A stretch of 64,000 bases of DNA, taken from Triplophysa rosa (taxonomy: Eukaryota > Chordata > Actinopteri > Cypriniformes > Nemacheilidae). Location: the NCBI RefSeq assembly GCF_024868665.1, contig NC_079890.1, forward strand, positions 32,725,831 to 32,789,830. Direction: 5' to 3'. Position numbers and translations under genes: made by a program. The stretch's first letter is position 1; every line of letters begins with the position of its first letter. Positions 62,091 through 64,000 of this stretch are shown one piece after another. Under the pieces are notes generated by a model that saw only the letters and a program-made list of their open reading frames with translations, was not told the DNA's origin and ran no database searches.

Positions 62091-62103
62091 ATTTCACTGC
62101 AGA

Positions 62104-62110
62104 TATAAAT
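62104..62110 (+). promoter_or_regulatory. Candidate fgf4 TATA box
   Basis: TATAAAT lies 287 bases before the fgf4 ATG, in a GC-richer region that follows the CpG-containing block 61960-62050. The transcription start would fall near 62135. A weaker TTATAAGG lies at 62015-62022. Confidence 0.45.
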
Positions 62111-62396
62111 ATCGTCGACAAGGGAAAAGAATCATGGCTGAGCGGGGCTAGCATTCACGGTCAACATTTTTTAACTTTTGTGAAAAAGAAAAACAGCTTG
62201 GACACAAGTCTGAAGTGTGGTCTCTAGAGAGGAAACCCACTGAGCGCGACTTAATGCAGCTCACTGGGGCTGACAGTACCTCTGTCCGCGCGTAAGCTAT
62301 TTTGGCATTTGTGCGTCTTTTTGGCTGACGGCATAAATATAGAGAAAGCCGGTATTTTTAGTCTTCAACTCCTTCAGACACTCACCCGTGTCCATA

Positions 62397-63786
62397 ATGG
62401 TCAGAAGGATGAGTATTCACTCGGCCCTCTTACCAATACTGGTGTTGGAACTTATGACAAGCTCAGTGCGCTGTGCTCCGCTGCCCGGCAGGCAGAGCGG
62501 CCCCGTGGAGCGACACTGGGAGACACTCTACTCTCGTTCCTTAGCTCGAATCCCTGGGGAAAAGAGAGATATCAGTCGGGACAGTGATTATCTCACGGGC
62601 ATTAAAAGACTGCGGCGTCTCTACTGCAATGTTGGCATTGGGTTTCATCTCCAAGTATTACCGGACGGTAAAATTACCGGCGTGCACAACGAAAACCGCT
62701 ACAGTAAGTTTTTTCGGTCATTTAACCTTGCATGTTGAGTTGTCTGTTGGATAGGTGACAACATATTTAAAAACGAATTAAGAAACACAATTTAGCCTAC
62801 ACAATCAGTGAACTGTAAAATATTTATGTTATTATTAATAATTGCATAACCTCACCATGCATGACACGTACGGATAAATAATTTTGTTAATGACACCGGA
62901 ATTGCAAACAGCATAATTCCGTTCTGGAAACAGCAACAATGCAAAGCCTGCCGTGAAGCCTTTTCATTTACATTTCTCCGATCAAGGCAGGTGTGGTGAG
63001 CCAGCATCTGGCATCCATGTATTACGCACGCAACAGGTCTCAGTAACAAGAGCAGGCTCGGAACCGAGCCAAAATCCCATACCTAAAGTTAGGAGTGAGA
63101 TAAACTCATCCTTTACGGTACATTAACCATTTTGCAGTGCGTTCAATTTTCAGTCTATCCCAGACAAATGCTTATAACAGACAAGCGTTTTAAATGTCTA
63201 TTTCCATTGACGCGCTTTTTTAGAACTAGAGAAAGTGCTGGGGCAGTTTACTTGTTTGTTGATATTCCATTTCATTTAGTAGTTAGAAGAAACATATTTT
63301 GTTTTGTTTAATACATGACTGTACGCTTTATTAGAGAGGAAAAAAATAAAAACACAATATCAAGCAGTAATAAAAAAATCCAAAAATAAAAAAAAAGAAT
63401 TGTTAGTTATTTATTTTTAATTTAGTATTGAAAATACAAAAGCATTTATTAAAATACTGGTGGTTAGCTATACACAGTTTAAATAAATAAAATAATTAAA
63501 GAATAAATACAATGGGAAATTTGAAGAGGCGGAGGGTGTCATTTCCTTGAAAAAGCATGCTCTGGCAAGCTGAACGTAAACACTTAGAATTTTTAGAAAG
63601 CCAGTCATCATTGGGAGTTGCCTGACAAAGCTAAAGATATAAGCCAAACAAGGTCATTTATTTCTTTTGTTGTGTGTTTCAGGTCTTCTTGAGATATCTC
63701 CGGTGGAGAGGGGAGTTGTGACACTGTTTGGCGTCCGGAGCAGGCTATTCGTGGCAATGAACAGCAAAGGAAAGCTTCACGGATCT
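62397..63786 (+). CDS. fgf4: Fibroblast growth factor 4, exons 1 and 2 (partial)
   Basis: Coding exons 62397-62703 and 63683-63786 have GT/AG borders and together encode 137 codons; the third exon is beyond 64000. The ATG at 62397 has the stronger context (A at -3, G at +4). A second in-frame ATG at 62409 ([16 protein letters not shown]) also begins a good signal peptide, so the mature protein would be the same from either. The trefoil core shows [18 protein letters not shown], and after the intron [18 protein letters not shown] and [13 protein letters not shown], which distinguish FGF4/FGF6 from FGF3. The position directly downstream of fgf3 favours FGF4 over FGF6. Fgf4 is a secreted ligand of FGF receptors active in limb or fin bud, tail bud and pharyngeal signalling. 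The intron positions equal those in fgf3. The FGF signature cysteine lies in the missing exon. Confidence 0.93.
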
Positions 63787-64000
63787 GTGAGTGTATGAAA
63801 TGATTTACAACACGTTTCCGCCTGTGAATGTTCTTATCAGAGCTCGATGACATATCACCCTGTACTTGAGATGTACCCCCCACACCAACACCCACCGCCC
63901 CTTCCTCCAGTCTTCGACAGCGTAATATTGTTGGCCTCAGTCATGTCGTGTATCCAGTGCCTAGTGGTGTTTTCATTGTGGGCATGACAAACCTAGAACC

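Noticed and set aside
1..64000. CRISPR array or bacterial-type operon
   Set aside because: No regularly spaced direct repeats with unique spacers and no dense coding. The sequence is vertebrate nuclear DNA.

Overview
The window is vertebrate, and almost certainly teleost, genomic DNA. It is AT-rich and intron-containing, with long intergenic stretches full of fish-type repeats: foldback MITEs with hAT-style 8-bp target-site duplications (TSDs), TTAA-flanked MITEs starting AAAGGGATAGTTCACC, tRNA-derived SINEs, L2-clade LINE 3' ends and gypsy-like LTRs. The abundance of the TTAA MITE points to a cyprinid or near relative. That is inference from repeat content; no species is assigned.

Three protein-coding genes are recognised, all on the + strand. 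(1) A Bax-family apoptosis effector, probably the baxb paralogue, has six coding exons between 6804 and 10411 and encodes 204 aa. (2) fgf3 has three coding exons between 54376 and 56748 and encodes 254 aa. (3) fgf4 has exons 1 and 2 between 62397 and 63786; its third exon lies beyond the window. The fgf3-then-fgf4 order in the same orientation matches the conserved vertebrate FGF3-FGF4-FGF19 cluster. An unrecognised pair of splice-compatible coding exons (11589-12323) follows bax and is the best candidate for an undescribed gene.

Layout: 1-5437 is repeat-dominated. It holds an LTR cut by the window edge and a hAT MITE that took two successive LTR-element insertions, each with its own 4-bp TSD. 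5438-11025 is bax with a Tc1 remnant and a MITE in intron 5. 13313-16369 is a large foldback element carrying a nested hAT transposon (8-bp TSD) and a nested L2 tail (9-bp TSD). 16370-23340 is a mosaic of MITEs, SINE pieces and palindromes. 23340-53700 is a roughly 30-kb gene-free interval with scattered repeats, one L2 LINE with an intact C-terminal ORF (36144-37560), and non-repetitive, locally GC-richer blocks that are candidate fgf3/fgf4 enhancers. 53757-64000 holds fgf3, a 5.6-kb intergenic region and the start of fgf4.

The two FGF genes encode secreted signalling ligands that usually share a regulatory landscape, which fits the long gene-poor interval upstream of fgf3. Bax acts at the mitochondrial outer membrane and has no pathway link to them, so its position is a matter of synteny. 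No CRISPR arrays, rRNA genes or convincing standalone tRNA genes were seen.
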